A stretch of DNA of 64,000 nucleotides, taken from assembly GCA_041749475.1 (NCBI GenBank), contig JBGTBD010000067.1:1-64000 (forward strand), in the 5' to 3' direction. This document shows positions 35,570 through 44,141 of this stretch, one piece after another. This DNA comes from JBGTBD01 sp041749475 (lineage in GTDB: Bacteria; Pseudomonadota; Alphaproteobacteria; Rickettsiales; UBA998). The position numbers were made by a program, and so were the translations under genes. The notes under the pieces were generated by a model that was given only the letters and a program-made list of their open reading frames with translations, did not search any database and was not told the DNA's origin. Each line of letters begins with the position of its first letter. Position 1 is the stretch's first letter.

Positions 35570-36318
35570 GGGAGTTTTTTCCCTTCATGCTTCTGGCCGT
35601 GGATGATGATGGAGGGGTCTTCGCGTAAGGTGCGCGCCAGCATCTTGATTTCGCGCAGCGTCGTCTTCGCTTCCACCATCACCTTGTTCATCTCTTGTAA
35701 CGACTGGCGTAAGGACGCCTGATTGTTCCCTCCCAACGCCCCGCCAATGGTATTGGCCGAGACTTCGATGGAATGGATGGTCGAATTGACGGCCGCGATA
35801 TTCTCATCGCTGAACAGTTTCTGTCCCTGTTTGGAAAGCCGCGTCAACCCGTCGATGAGCTGCGGTACGCTGGTGAACAGTTTTTCCAGCGGCGAGGGTT
35901 TGGACTGGATGACGAAATACTCCTGATCCGCCGGTTTCACCATCGCCGTGACGTTATCCCCGCCGTTATTATCCAGCGAAATGAACGATGTGCCCGTAAT
36001 CCCCTGTATCTGTAACGCCGCTATGGTATCGGAACGGATAGGCGCGGTATCGACGATGTCGGCCAGTACTCGGATAAGGTCAGATCCGGTCGTTGCTTCG
36101 GCGAAATCGATATCGACGACATTACCCACCTGAATCCCCTTCAACTTCACCGGAGAGCCGAGCGACAACCCGTCAACACTGCCCTCGAAATAGATCGCAT
36201 AACGGATGTAGGTGTCCTTCGCACTATTGCCCGCAAGCCAGCCGATGAACGCGATGGCCCCGATGATGATGACGGCGGCGAATAACCCCACCCGGAAATA
36301 ATAGCGTTGCTGTTCCAT
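35566..36318 (-). CDS. MlaD-family MCE protein of a lipid ABC transporter
   Basis: A 250-residue protein with one N-terminal membrane helix (about residues 10-31) and a single MCE domain (about 38-118: YAIYFEGSVDGLSLGSPVKLKGIQVGNV). A helical C-terminal part follows. MCE proteins form hexameric rings that shuttle phospholipids between membranes. The start is ATG 36318 (MEQQRYYF), five bases after the ATPase gene stop; a longer reading from 36384 lies inside that gene. The operon partners are the permease, the ATPase and the PqiC-like lipoprotein. Confidence 0.9.
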   Translation of the reverse strand: MEQQRYYFRVGLFAAVIIIGAIAFIGWLAGNSAKDTYIRYAIYFEGSVDGLSLGSPVKLKGIQVGNVVDIDFAEATTGSDLIRVLADIVDTAPIRSDTIAALQIQGITGTSFISLDNNGGDNVTAMVKPADQEYFVIQSKPSPLEKLFTSVPQLIDGLTRLSKQGQKLFSDENIAAVNSTIHSIEVSANTIGGALGGNNQASLRQSLQEMNKVMVEAKTTLREIKMLARTLREDPSIIIHGQKHEGKKLP

Positions 36319-36323
36319 AGACT

Positions 36324-37085
36324 CTAGGTCCTTCCTTCCAGTACCGCACGGGCCCGCGGCCCGTGGAAATAATCGTGAATCCACGGATGGTCATCCTGCA
36401 AAAGTCCGGGCAGGCTGTCCACCTTGATTTTCTTATCCACCAGCACTGCCACCCGGTCGCAGATGGCAAACAGGCTGTCGAGGTCATGCGTGATCATCAC
36501 CACCGCGAGATGGAGATTCTGCGACAAATCCCGAATCAGCGTATCGAACGCCGCCGCCGAGATAGGGTCAAGCCCCGCCGTCGGCTCGTCGAGGAACAGG
36601 ATACGCGGGTCGAGCGCCAGCGCCCGGGCGAGGGCGGCGCGCTTCACCATCCCCCCGGAGAGTTCCGCCGGGTATTTATCCCTTGCCTCTTCCTTCAGGC
36701 CTACCAGTTCGATTTTCACTTCGGCCAGCTCATGCGCTTCTTTTTCCGTAAGGCCGGAGAATTCTAAAATAGGCAGCGCCACGTTCTCTTTGACCGTCAG
36801 GGAGGAAAACAATGCCCCCGCCTGAAACAGCACGCCCCATAGCCGTTGCATCGCCAGTTTGTCCTGCTTATCGAGCTTGGTGATGTCTTGCCCGCGGATC
36901 AGAATTTCCCCTTCATTTGGCTCATGCAACCCGATGATGGAATGCAGCAATACCGATTTGCCGCTCCCAGACCCACCAACGATGCCGAGCACTTCCCCCT
37001 GATAGATAGACAAATCCAGCCCGTCATGCACCCGGTGTGTGCCGAACTCGTTGACCAATCCACGAATTTCGATGATCGGTTCCAT
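36324..37085 (-). CDS. MlaF-type ABC transporter ATP-binding protein
   Basis: A 253-residue ATPase: Walker A GGSGSGKS, Q-loop LFQAGALFSSLTVKENV (the GALF form typical of MlaF), signature LSGGMVKRAALARAL, Walker B ILFLDEPTAGLDPISAA and H-loop MITHDLDSL. It powers the MlaE-type permease, whose gene ends directly before it (stop and start abut). The family drives phospholipid or similar lipid transport across the envelope. Confidence 0.92.
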   Translation of the reverse strand: MEPIIEIRGLVNEFGTHRVHDGLDLSIYQGEVLGIVGGSGSGKSVLLHSIIGLHEPNEGEILIRGQDITKLDKQDKLAMQRLWGVLFQAGALFSSLTVKENVALPILEFSGLTEKEAHELAEVKIELVGLKEEARDKYPAELSGGMVKRAALARALALDPRILFLDEPTAGLDPISAAAFDTLIRDLSQNLHLAVVMITHDLDSLFAICDRVAVLVDKKIKVDSLPGLLQDDHPWIHDYFHGPRARAVLEGRT

Positions 37086-38222
37086 CTATATCCCCAATAT
37101 CGTGAAGAGGATGGAGAAAGCGGCATCGGCAAGGATGACGCTGAAGATGGAAAGCACCACGGCGCGGGTGGTACGGCTGCCGACTTCCTCGGCGGAGTTC
37201 TCGACCTCGAACCCCTGCGCGCAGCCGATAAGCCCGATGAGGATGGCGAACACAGGTGCTTTCACCATGCCCACCCAGAACATATTGAAATCCAGCACTG
37301 TATGCAGGCGATTGATGAACTGGAGGAAGGACAGATCCATCAGCATATAGGACACGAACCATGTACCGAACAGTCCCACCATATCGGCAACGAAAGTGAG
37401 CGCCGGAAGTGCGATCAGCAACGCGATCATGCGCGGTAATACGATCAGCTCGAACGGGTCTAGCCCGAGGGTACGCAGCGCACTCACCTCCTCATTCACC
37501 TTCATCACCCCGATCTGCGCGGCGAAGGCACTGCCCGATCGCCCGGCCACCATGATAGAAGTCAGCAGCACGGCCATCTCGCGCAACACGGAAATCGCTA
37601 CCAGATCCACGGTGAAGATGGTCGCGCCGAATTTCTGCAACTGGTTCGCGCCCTGATAGCCGAGCACGATGCTGATGAGGAACGACATGAGACAGATAAT
37701 CGGCAAGGCCTTGATGCCGATTTCGTTGATATGGAAAGCAATGCTGCGCAATCGCCAGCGGTCAGGCCGCCAGAAATTTGCCAGTAGCGTGGTACAGAGC
37801 TGTCCGAAGAAGGCGATAAGGTCAAATACGCCATGGATTAATTCCATGGTTGATTTCCCGAGCTGTACGAAAGCCAGTGACACCGGATTGTCGATAGCGC
37901 AAGGGGAGGTGGGCTTATGCTCCACCTTGTCCATTAATTCGAGAATTTTCAGATGTTCATCCTGAAATTCGGCCTGAGCGATGGTGAACCCCTCCGCGCT
38001 GAGGCGGCGGAGCAGAGCGATGAGCGCCCAGGCGGCGGACGTATCAAGCGCAGTCAACCCTTTGCCGTTGACGACGATATCGTTCGACCCCGGTGAGAGA
38101 TGATCCGCCAGTTGCTGGGTGATGGTGCGCAAATGCTCCATCGTCCACGCACCCGTCAGCGCCCATACTTCTGCGTTATCAGAAGGGGTAACGGTGATGA
38201 AATTCTGGTCGGTCTGGTGCAT
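37086..38222 (-). CDS. MlaE-type permease with N-terminal STAS domain
   Basis: A 378-residue protein. An N-terminal STAS-like domain (about residues 5-105: VWALTGAWTMEHLRTI, KGLTALDTSAAWAL) is fused to an MlaE permease with about five helices and the signature MAVLLTSIMVAGRSGSAFAAQIG...EVSALRTLG. In E. coli the STAS part is the separate protein MlaB, so this is a natural MlaB-MlaE fusion as seen in other proteobacteria. GAGGG precedes ATG 38222; ATG 38303 is an alternative start. Expressed as one unit with the ATPase, MCE and lipoprotein genes. Confidence 0.9.
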   Translation of the reverse strand: MHQTDQNFITVTPSDNAEVWALTGAWTMEHLRTITQQLADHLSPGSNDIVVNGKGLTALDTSAAWALIALLRRLSAEGFTIAQAEFQDEHLKILELMDKVEHKPTSPCAIDNPVSLAFVQLGKSTMELIHGVFDLIAFFGQLCTTLLANFWRPDRWRLRSIAFHINEIGIKALPIICLMSFLISIVLGYQGANQLQKFGATIFTVDLVAISVLREMAVLLTSIMVAGRSGSAFAAQIGVMKVNEEVSALRTLGLDPFELIVLPRMIALLIALPALTFVADMVGLFGTWFVSYMLMDLSFLQFINRLHTVLDFNMFWVGMVKAPVFAILIGLIGCAQGFEVENSAEEVGSRTTRAVVLSIFSVILADAAFSILFTILGI

Positions 38223-38463
38223 ATCCCTCGCGTAACTGCCGGAAACTATGCAGATTTTTACCCGCCCTGTCACATGATTTATAGGCCAGTAGCCGATTTC
38301 CATGCTTTTAATGCAACTGCACCGTCACCCGATGCTACTGGAAACGCAGGAAAATTATGCGAACGAAGCTCACCCACCGACATTTCACCCCAGAAAACTG
38401 CACAAAGCGTCAAGAAACTGTAACCTTAGCTTTCTACATCTGATGAAAAGGTACTTTAACTTC

Positions 38464-40041
38464 ATGAACGATTTCGCCTCCCGCGTGGCTCCTGATAGGG
38501 GAGTTGACCCCTCACCCACCCGTTCTCGCCGAGAGTTGCAGGATCTGCTCGCCACGCGCGTGTATATCGATGAGCCCGCACGCCTTGTATCCAACGGATT
38601 GAGTACCGAAATCATGTGTTTTCCCAGCGACGTTCATCCACAGAACGCCCATTTGCTGCAAGAGAAAATCCGTAGTGCGATGGAATACGCCACGACCTAT
38701 CGCGACATCGGCGCCCTGAATGCGTTGCTGCGCATCCCGGCCATCGAGCCCAATTTATATCTACCCCTTGGTCTCTATCTGTATCTTGCAGATGAGTGCA
38801 GCCGTCGTGGTTTGGAGAAGACATTTCTCACCGCCGCGCGTGAAGTGGGAGCGGAACGGGAACCGGAGACTCCCAAATTTATACACGTGCATCACAGGAA
38901 AGTCGGGGAAGCGTTAAAGCTTCTGGGGATGGATGAATCACATGGGCATATACTCGATGAATGGTTCGATAAGGGCACGTTCACGGTGAACGGTGAAGTG
39001 AATGGCGTGGACACAAATGGCGATTTAGTGGGAACCTATGCCAGGCTCGCGAGTATGATTACCCATACCCAACCCATTTTAGGGATGAACCCCTGTATCT
39101 CTTATGCCCTAGCCAATCGCACGGCGATTGAAGGAAAAAGCCCGGAGTTTGTCCATCAACATGCAAAAAATATGCTCGAAGCAGGAACACCACGCATCAT
39201 GGAGCTTATCGAACAGGGCAATCAGATACGTGAAGCGCGGATACGCGAGAAAGTGCAAGAGACATTCCTCGAACCGCCTACAAGGGCGCCTGCAAGTACT
39301 CCAGGCTTTATCCGCAAAGTCTTGGATTACATGCCGGATGCTGCATTGGAAATGTTCTATCGCTGTGGGTACACAGTCGCCTATGCCGACCATGAGAATA
39401 TTTCCACGGTCTATCCGGCGGAGATTGTTCCCGACAAAACACCCATTCCCGGTATATCACGAGAAAGTTATGAGGTTACGCGTGTTTCCAAGGCGGCACG
39501 GCAACTGCGCTATCGGACGTTCTTTTTGTCCAATGGCGATCGGGAGAATGCGCATGATATAAAGGAAGACCCCAATCTAAGATCACAGGTGCTTGCACAG
39601 AGTATGCTGCATGAAACCATGCACATGTTTTATTCATATCTCGGAGGCGATGAGAAAAAAGAATTAGACGCGCTGTTGGAACGCGTGCAGGAAACGTTGG
39701 CAGCACAAACTCTCCCGGAAAGCTATACGACAAAACTAAAGACGATGGATTATAATACCTTATCGGAAGTTCTGGATTACACGTCAAAGATATATCCGAA
39801 CTACAGAACACCGAATGATTCCCGCCGGGAAGAGGTCTTGTGCAACGTATACGGCATGATGCATACCGAACATGCGAGTCCGGACTCGCCGCTCAGGAAG
39901 CCTCCGCCCGGACTGGAATGTGTGAAAGAGCTGGTGGACGCTATCGACCGCGCTACTCATACATCTTTAGCCAACTGCCGTAAGGAACTCCCTCAACCCT
40001 TCCCTGAAAGGATTGAGAGAGAAATGAGCCAGCGCGCCTAG
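38464..40041 (+). CDS. orphan putative zinc metallopeptidase (HETMH)
   Basis: I do not recognise this family. The protein is about 525 residues from ATG 38464 (weak AAAAGG upstream), or up to 579 from ATG 38302. It is soluble, with no signal peptide or membrane segment visible. Near residue 383 it carries HETMH (39610-39624), a HExxH zinc motif in the helix MLHETMHMFY. About 70 residues later is REEVLCNVYG, where Glu456 or Glu457 could be the third ligand as in gluzincins. The neighbours are unrelated envelope genes, so context gives no substrate. By eye, the base composition is somewhat more A/T-rich than in flanking genes, which could indicate transfer. Confidence 0.6.
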   Translation: MNDFASRVAPDRGVDPSPTRSRRELQDLLATRVYIDEPARLVSNGLSTEIMCFPSDVHPQNAHLLQEKIRSAMEYATTYRDIGALNALLRIPAIEPNLYLPLGLYLYLADECSRRGLEKTFLTAAREVGAEREPETPKFIHVHHRKVGEALKLLGMDESHGHILDEWFDKGTFTVNGEVNGVDTNGDLVGTYARLASMITHTQPILGMNPCISYALANRTAIEGKSPEFVHQHAKNMLEAGTPRIMELIEQGNQIREARIREKVQETFLEPPTRAPASTPGFIRKVLDYMPDAALEMFYRCGYTVAYADHENISTVYPAEIVPDKTPIPGISRESYEVTRVSKAARQLRYRTFFLSNGDRENAHDIKEDPNLRSQVLAQSMLHETMHMFYSYLGGDEKKELDALLERVQETLAAQTLPESYTTKLKTMDYNTLSEVLDYTSKIYPNYRTPNDSRREEVLCNVYGMMHTEHASPDSPLRKPPPGLECVKELVDAIDRATHTSLANCRKELPQPFPERIEREMSQRA

Positions 40042-40364
40042 CGTTGCTTCCAGCTTCCGTCCGCCGCCTGATAGTAGCTGCCTGAGGGTAGGTTCGATAT
40101 AATCTGCTCCGCCGCCAGTTTCGCGACCACGTCGGCAGGCTGTCCGTTCTCTTTCGAGATGCGTTCATATTCCTGACGGCGCTTTGCGTTCACTTGCGCC
40201 GCAACATGCTGCGCTTCCTGCGATGCCTTGACGATACCGACATAGCCGGTCGTCTGTTCGCCGACCAGCCCTTGCACGCGCGCCTGTTGCAGGTCGAGCG
40301 CGTAAGCGGGGAGGCAGAGCATGGTGATGATGGCGGCAGGGAGAATTAATTTTGAGAATGTCAT
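40038..40364 (-). CDS. ydbL: YdbL-family DUF1318 periplasmic protein
   Basis: A 108-residue protein with a signal peptide (LILPAAIITMLCLPAYA) and the DUF1318 core: ARVQGLVGEQTTGYVGIV, then NAKRRQEYERISKENG. YdbL accompanies YnbE and YdbH. These three genes are in the same order here (ydbH-ynbE-ydbL, minus strand) with short gaps. The 3' end overlaps the convergent metallopeptidase gene by four bases. Confidence 0.88.
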   Translation of the reverse strand: MTFSKLILPAAIITMLCLPAYALDLQQARVQGLVGEQTTGYVGIVKASQEAQHVAAQVNAKRRQEYERISKENGQPADVVAKLAAEQIISNLPSGSYYQAADGSWKQR

Positions 40365-40373
40365 AAAAACCTC

Positions 40374-40559
40374 TTAGAAAATATCGGGGTTGCTGTTGAT
40401 GGACTGCTTCACGTCTTTCTCGATCTCCACCTTGATATGGTGCTCGATATTGACGTTGAGATTGATCTCGATCGGCTTATCCGGCGCTTCCACTTTCACG
40501 GTGGGAGTGCACGCCGCTGCTGCCAGAAGGAGTAAAGTAGAGTATCGCATAAAGGTCAT
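40374..40559 (-). CDS. ynbE: YnbE-family lipoprotein
   Basis: A 61-residue outer-membrane lipoprotein: signal peptide LLLLAAAAC (Cys17), then TPTVKVEAPDKPIEINLNVNIEHHIKVEI, the YnbE signature. In E. coli, YnbE partners YdbH to form a bridge for phospholipid movement between the membranes. Its start overlaps the YdbH-like gene by ATGA. Confidence 0.88.
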   Translation of the reverse strand: MTFMRYSTLLLLAAAACTPTVKVEAPDKPIEINLNVNIEHHIKVEIEKDVKQSINSNPDIF

Positions 40560-41986
40560 TTCTGTTGCTCCTGTAGTTTGAGTAATTGTTTGACGTCGTT
40601 GATGGGGAGGATGCTTTGCTGGATGAGCTGTAATACATCCCCTGTCAACGTGACCGTCAGTTTCACAAGGCGCCCATTGAACGCCTCTGGGTTTTTCCCC
40701 TCCACGGAGAGGCGGATGGCGGGTGTGTTATCTGGCCCCGATACTACCGACATTTTCAGCAAATCATACTGGAAATTACCGAGCGCCGTGCGCACCACAT
40801 CCAGATTCTCATTCCCCGCACCGGGAATGGCCTCCGGCGCAATCTGCAACTGGCCTTTCTCAATGGCCTCGAACCCGCCATCCTCCAGCGCGAATATCCC
40901 GTCGATCGGATTGTAGATAATCGGCAATGTCCCGCTGACGATGCCCGTGCCTTTGATGCGCTCATCCCCCAGCGCTTCCAGCAAGGTAGCGAGTTGTACC
41001 TTTTCCAACTGCACCGGGATGCGTATAGGCTTCTTCATGCTGAGCGCGACGGAGGCATCCTTGACGCGGATTTTCCCTCCTCCCCACTCCGTCGCGAAGC
41101 TTTTGATGCGTAGCGTCCCCTGCGTCGGATCGCTCAAGGGAAGCGACAATGTAAACGCTGCTTTCTTGGTATTCTTCGCGTCCTGCGCCGTTACATTCGC
41201 GACGATATTTTTTTCCGTAACAGATGCATCCATCTTCACCGCAAGGGGAGGGATGTCCTGCTCCGCCCCGGTGATGGTCAGCTTGGGAACAACGCCCTTG
41301 ATGTGCCACGTATGGGCGGCATCATCCAATGTCGCCTGTAATGTGAGAGCGTCAGCCTTCAGTGCATACTTCCCGAACGCCCCACCCGGCTTCGTGAGGG
41401 TCAAGGTGGCTTGAGGGGTTTCCGCCATCTGCGTCGCCACCACAAAACCGGAGGAAAGCTGCAACGCTTTGCCATGGACCTTAAGAGTACCGTCATCCAC
41501 GGTGACGGAGTGTGGCAGAAGACCGCGCAAGGTCGCGGCATCGAAGAACGGGGCAAGAGCGGGCGCAGTCGCATCGGCCCCAGAATCCATCAGCGGCTCA
41601 AGCCCGCCGATCATCCACCCGGTGTCGGTTTCTCTGATAGGAATCGTCACCTTACGCGCCGTTACTTCACGCAGCTTGCCCTTTTGCACCTCCCGCCAGT
41701 CATAGGCGGCGCTGAGTGTGTCGACGGTCAGATGATGGGTGTCACCGAGATCGATGGCCGATAGCGTTGCTCCGTTTTGTGTAAGTGTATCGACATGCAG
41801 GCTATTGACCTTCAGGCCCATCCCCTCCAGCACCTGCACGACCTGCCGCCCGGCAAGGGATTGATAGGGGAGCTTGTCCCAGAACAGCACGACACCACCT
41901 GCCGCACACGCAACCAACAGGAAGAATGCGGCACTGTAGCGCCACACACGGCGGCGTCGTGACGGAGAGGGAAGAGAGTCATTCAT
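40556..41986 (-). CDS. ydbH: YdbH-like AsmA-family intermembrane lipid transport protein (short form)
   Basis: A 476-residue protein with an N-terminal membrane helix (about residues 18-40) and a long beta-rich periplasmic part. The C-terminal YdbH-like region includes GTGIVSGTLPIIYNPIDGIFALEDGGFEAIEKGQLQI and ends LIQQSILPINDVKQLL. E. coli YdbH is about 880 residues, so this protein is roughly half that length but looks intact at both ends. The start is ATG 41986; a TTG at 42070 is not credible. The ynbE and ydbL genes follow, supporting the assignment. Confidence 0.82.
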   Translation of the reverse strand: MNDSLPSPSRRRRVWRYSAAFFLLVACAAGGVVLFWDKLPYQSLAGRQVVQVLEGMGLKVNSLHVDTLTQNGATLSAIDLGDTHHLTVDTLSAAYDWREVQKGKLREVTARKVTIPIRETDTGWMIGGLEPLMDSGADATAPALAPFFDAATLRGLLPHSVTVDDGTLKVHGKALQLSSGFVVATQMAETPQATLTLTKPGGAFGKYALKADALTLQATLDDAAHTWHIKGVVPKLTITGAEQDIPPLAVKMDASVTEKNIVANVTAQDAKNTKKAAFTLSLPLSDPTQGTLRIKSFATEWGGGKIRVKDASVALSMKKPIRIPVQLEKVQLATLLEALGDERIKGTGIVSGTLPIIYNPIDGIFALEDGGFEAIEKGQLQIAPEAIPGAGNENLDVVRTALGNFQYDLLKMSVVSGPDNTPAIRLSVEGKNPEAFNGRLVKLTVTLTGDVLQLIQQSILPINDVKQLLKLQEQQK

Positions 41987-42064
41987 GTACTGCTTGTACC
42001 ATACTCTACATGATACGGTCACCACACCTGTAACCTTCGCTTGAAGTGCGGCGAAATAGTATTG

Positions 42065-42092
42065 TTGCAAAATACCGACCGGTATGTATAAT
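42065..42092 (+). promoter_or_regulatory. tetR promoter with operator ATACCGACCGGTAT in the spacer
   Basis: TTGCAA (42065-42070), 16 bp, TATAAT (42087-42092). The spacer holds the perfect 6-2-6 palindrome ATACCGACCGGTAT (42072-42085). The predicted transcription start falls at about 42099, which is itself an ATG. Confidence 0.7.
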
Positions 42093-42098
42093 CACCGG

Positions 42099-42746
42099 AT
42101 GATGGTTGCTGCCGCATCGCCGAAATCCCTTATCAGTCGCCAGAATCTTCTGGAAGCGGCGATTGATCTGATATGGCAGAGCAATTACGACCGGGTGGGC
42201 ATCAACGATATATGCACTGTCGCCGGGGTAACAAAAGGCTGTTTTTACCACCATTTCGACTCAAAAGCCTCGCTTTTTCAATCGGCTGCGCTCTTTTACT
42301 GGGAGCAGACCAAAGAGCATCTGGATCGTATCTTTTCTCCCCACCACACGGCCATAGAGCAGCTACACGGCCTGTTGGGCTTCATTGTCGAAAAACATCG
42401 CACGGAACTGGAAGAGCGAGGGGTTATTTCCGGCTGTCCGTTTTTCACCTGTGGTGCACAGGCCGGGGCGGAGGAGGAGAAATTACAGGATATCTCCATC
42501 GACATGTCAGAAAAAGTGATACGTTACAGCACAATATTAGTGCGTAACCTGCAAGAAGAGGCCTGTCTCTCCTCTCCTGCCGAACCCGCGTGGGTGGGGC
42601 GCTTGCTACATGCCTATATTCACGGGCTGGTCATGTATGCTCGTATCCACCAAGACCTTGCAACTCTTGAAAAAGATTTGTATGAGGGGGGCTATCGTTT
42701 GCTGAACGTCAAGCCAGACCTGAGGCGCATTTGCCACTCGGGGTAG
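42099..42746 (+). CDS. TetR family repressor of the downstream RND pump
   Basis: A 215-residue TetR protein with an N-terminal HTH (about residues 11-60: NLLEAAIDLIWQSNYDRVGINDICTVAGVTKGCFYHHF). The ligand domain opens with RGVISGCPFFTCGAQAGAEEE, which resembles the GCLxxNLAxE segment of NemR/AcuR-type repressors. ATG 42084 lies inside the operator and promoter, so ATG 42099 (or 42102) is a better start and the mRNA may be leaderless. Near-identical operators overlap its own promoter and that of the RND adaptor, which predicts autorepression and repression of the pump. Confidence 0.88.
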   Translation: MMVAAASPKSLISRQNLLEAAIDLIWQSNYDRVGINDICTVAGVTKGCFYHHFDSKASLFQSAALFYWEQTKEHLDRIFSPHHTAIEQLHGLLGFIVEKHRTELEERGVISGCPFFTCGAQAGAEEEKLQDISIDMSEKVIRYSTILVRNLQEEACLSSPAEPAWVGRLLHAYIHGLVMYARIHQDLATLEKDLYEGGYRLLNVKPDLRRICHSG

Positions 42747-42792
42747 TGGACTTTCCCTTGTAACTGCGTCATGTTGCACTGCAAATAACGCA

Positions 42793-42821
42793 TTGACAAC
42801 ATACCGACTGGTATGTATATA
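42793..42821 (+). promoter_or_regulatory. RND operon promoter with operator ATACCGACTGGTAT in the spacer
   Basis: TTGACA (42793-42798), 17 bp, TATATA (42816-42821). The spacer contains ATACCGACTGGTAT (42801-42814), differing from the tetR operator at one base. A repressor bound here would block RNA polymerase. The adaptor ATG is about 45 bases after the predicted start. Confidence 0.75.
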
Positions 42822-42872
42822 CCAATATGCACGCAAAAAAACGCGTAATGCAAGACGAAAAGGACTCCCAGC

Positions 42873-44108
42873 ATGCCGCCACATAGAAAAGACACTCGTC
42901 GGATTTGGGTCCTCACCGGCTTAGCTATCGTCGCTATATTTGCCGTTATCTATTTCTTCACTGGAGGAAGCTCCGCACCCGGCGGCGGTCAGATGGGCAT
43001 GGAAGGGCCGATGCCCGTAAATGTGCTCACCGTGCAGGAAAAAAACGTCCGTACATGGACGACCTTCTCCGGCCGTCTCGTCGCGGTCGATAACGTCGAA
43101 ATCCGCCCCCGTGTTGGCGGCGCAATTGATAAAGTATTATTCACCGAAGGCGCTATCGTCAAAAAGGGTGACCCCTTATTCCTCATCGACCCGCGCACGT
43201 ATGAAGCCGCCGTTTCCAACGCCGAAGCAGCGCTCACCTCCGCCCGCAACAATGCCATTCTCGCCGACCGGGAACAGAAACGCGGTGCATCACTTCTCAA
43301 GAATAAATTCATTCCCGAAAGCCGGTATGACGAACGCCTAAACGCCGCCAAAGTCGCCCGCGCCAACGTACAAGCAGCAGAAGCGAATCTCCATCAGGCG
43401 AAGTTGAATCTGGAATACGCCCATATCAAAGCGCCCGTTAGCGGCCGCGTCAGCCGCGCGGAGATCACCGTCGGCAATATCGTCGAAGCGGGGCCGAATG
43501 CGCCGGTGTTGACCACCATCGTTTCCAACGCACCCATTTATGTTGATTTCGACGTCGATGAAGCGACCTATCTCAGTAGTGTGCGCACCAAGCAAAGTAG
43601 CAAGTCCGCCGACGTCCCAGTGGAGCTGGCATTGCAGTCCGACCCCGCCAATCCTTACACGGGTAGGATTCAATCCTTCGATAATCAGTTGAACCCCACC
43701 TCCGGAACGATTCGCGCCCGCGCGATTTTTGCCAATGAGGACGGCGTGCTGGTTCCGGGCATGTTCGCCGATGTACGGCTCGGCAACGCCAGTATGCAGA
43801 ATGCCATCATCGTCCCCGATAAAGTCATCGGCACCGATCAGGACAAGCGCTTCGTCTACGTTGTCGGGGAGAGCAATAAAGTCGCCTATCGCCCTGTCAT
43901 CCTCGGCATGGGTGCGGAAGGCGGACGCATCATCACCGAAGGCCTGAAATCCGGTGAGCGCATCGTTGTCAGCGGTCTGCAACGCATCCGACCGGATATG
44001 GAAATTCAACCCATGGAAGGCGATAGCACGACGCCGGCTAGCTCTCCCGCCCCCGCCGCCCAAGACCAGACATCCGATGCCACGCCCGACACACTGGCAA
44101 AGAACTAA
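42873..44108 (+). CDS. RND efflux periplasmic adaptor (AcrA/MexA type)
   Basis: A 411-residue membrane-fusion protein. An N-terminal membrane anchor (about residues 9-30) has no lipobox. Lipoyl halves IRPRVGGAIDKVLFTEGAIVKKGDPLFLID and YAHIKAPVSGRVSRAEI flank a coiled-coil hairpin. The beta-barrel includes VDFDVDEATYL, and the tail is Pro/Ala/Ser-rich. AAAAGGA precedes the ATG. It is the first gene of a two-gene operon with the RND permease under the TetR-controlled promoter. The outer-membrane channel is not encoded here and may be the NodT protein 8 kb upstream or another. Confidence 0.9.
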   Translation: MPPHRKDTRRIWVLTGLAIVAIFAVIYFFTGGSSAPGGGQMGMEGPMPVNVLTVQEKNVRTWTTFSGRLVAVDNVEIRPRVGGAIDKVLFTEGAIVKKGDPLFLIDPRTYEAAVSNAEAALTSARNNAILADREQKRGASLLKNKFIPESRYDERLNAAKVARANVQAAEANLHQAKLNLEYAHIKAPVSGRVSRAEITVGNIVEAGPNAPVLTTIVSNAPIYVDFDVDEATYLSSVRTKQSSKSADVPVELALQSDPANPYTGRIQSFDNQLNPTSGTIRARAIFANEDGVLVPGMFADVRLGNASMQNAIIVPDKVIGTDQDKRFVYVVGESNKVAYRPVILGMGAEGGRIITEGLKSGERIVVSGLQRIRPDMEIQPMEGDSTTPASSPAPAAQDQTSDATPDTLAKN

Positions 44109-44141
44109 TACGAATCACCCTTCTTTCACGAGCGCCTCTCG

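Noticed and set aside
38302..38463. N-terminal extension of the HETMH protein
   Set aside because: No ribosome site precedes ATG 38302 and the extension has no recognisable domain; kept only as an alternative start.
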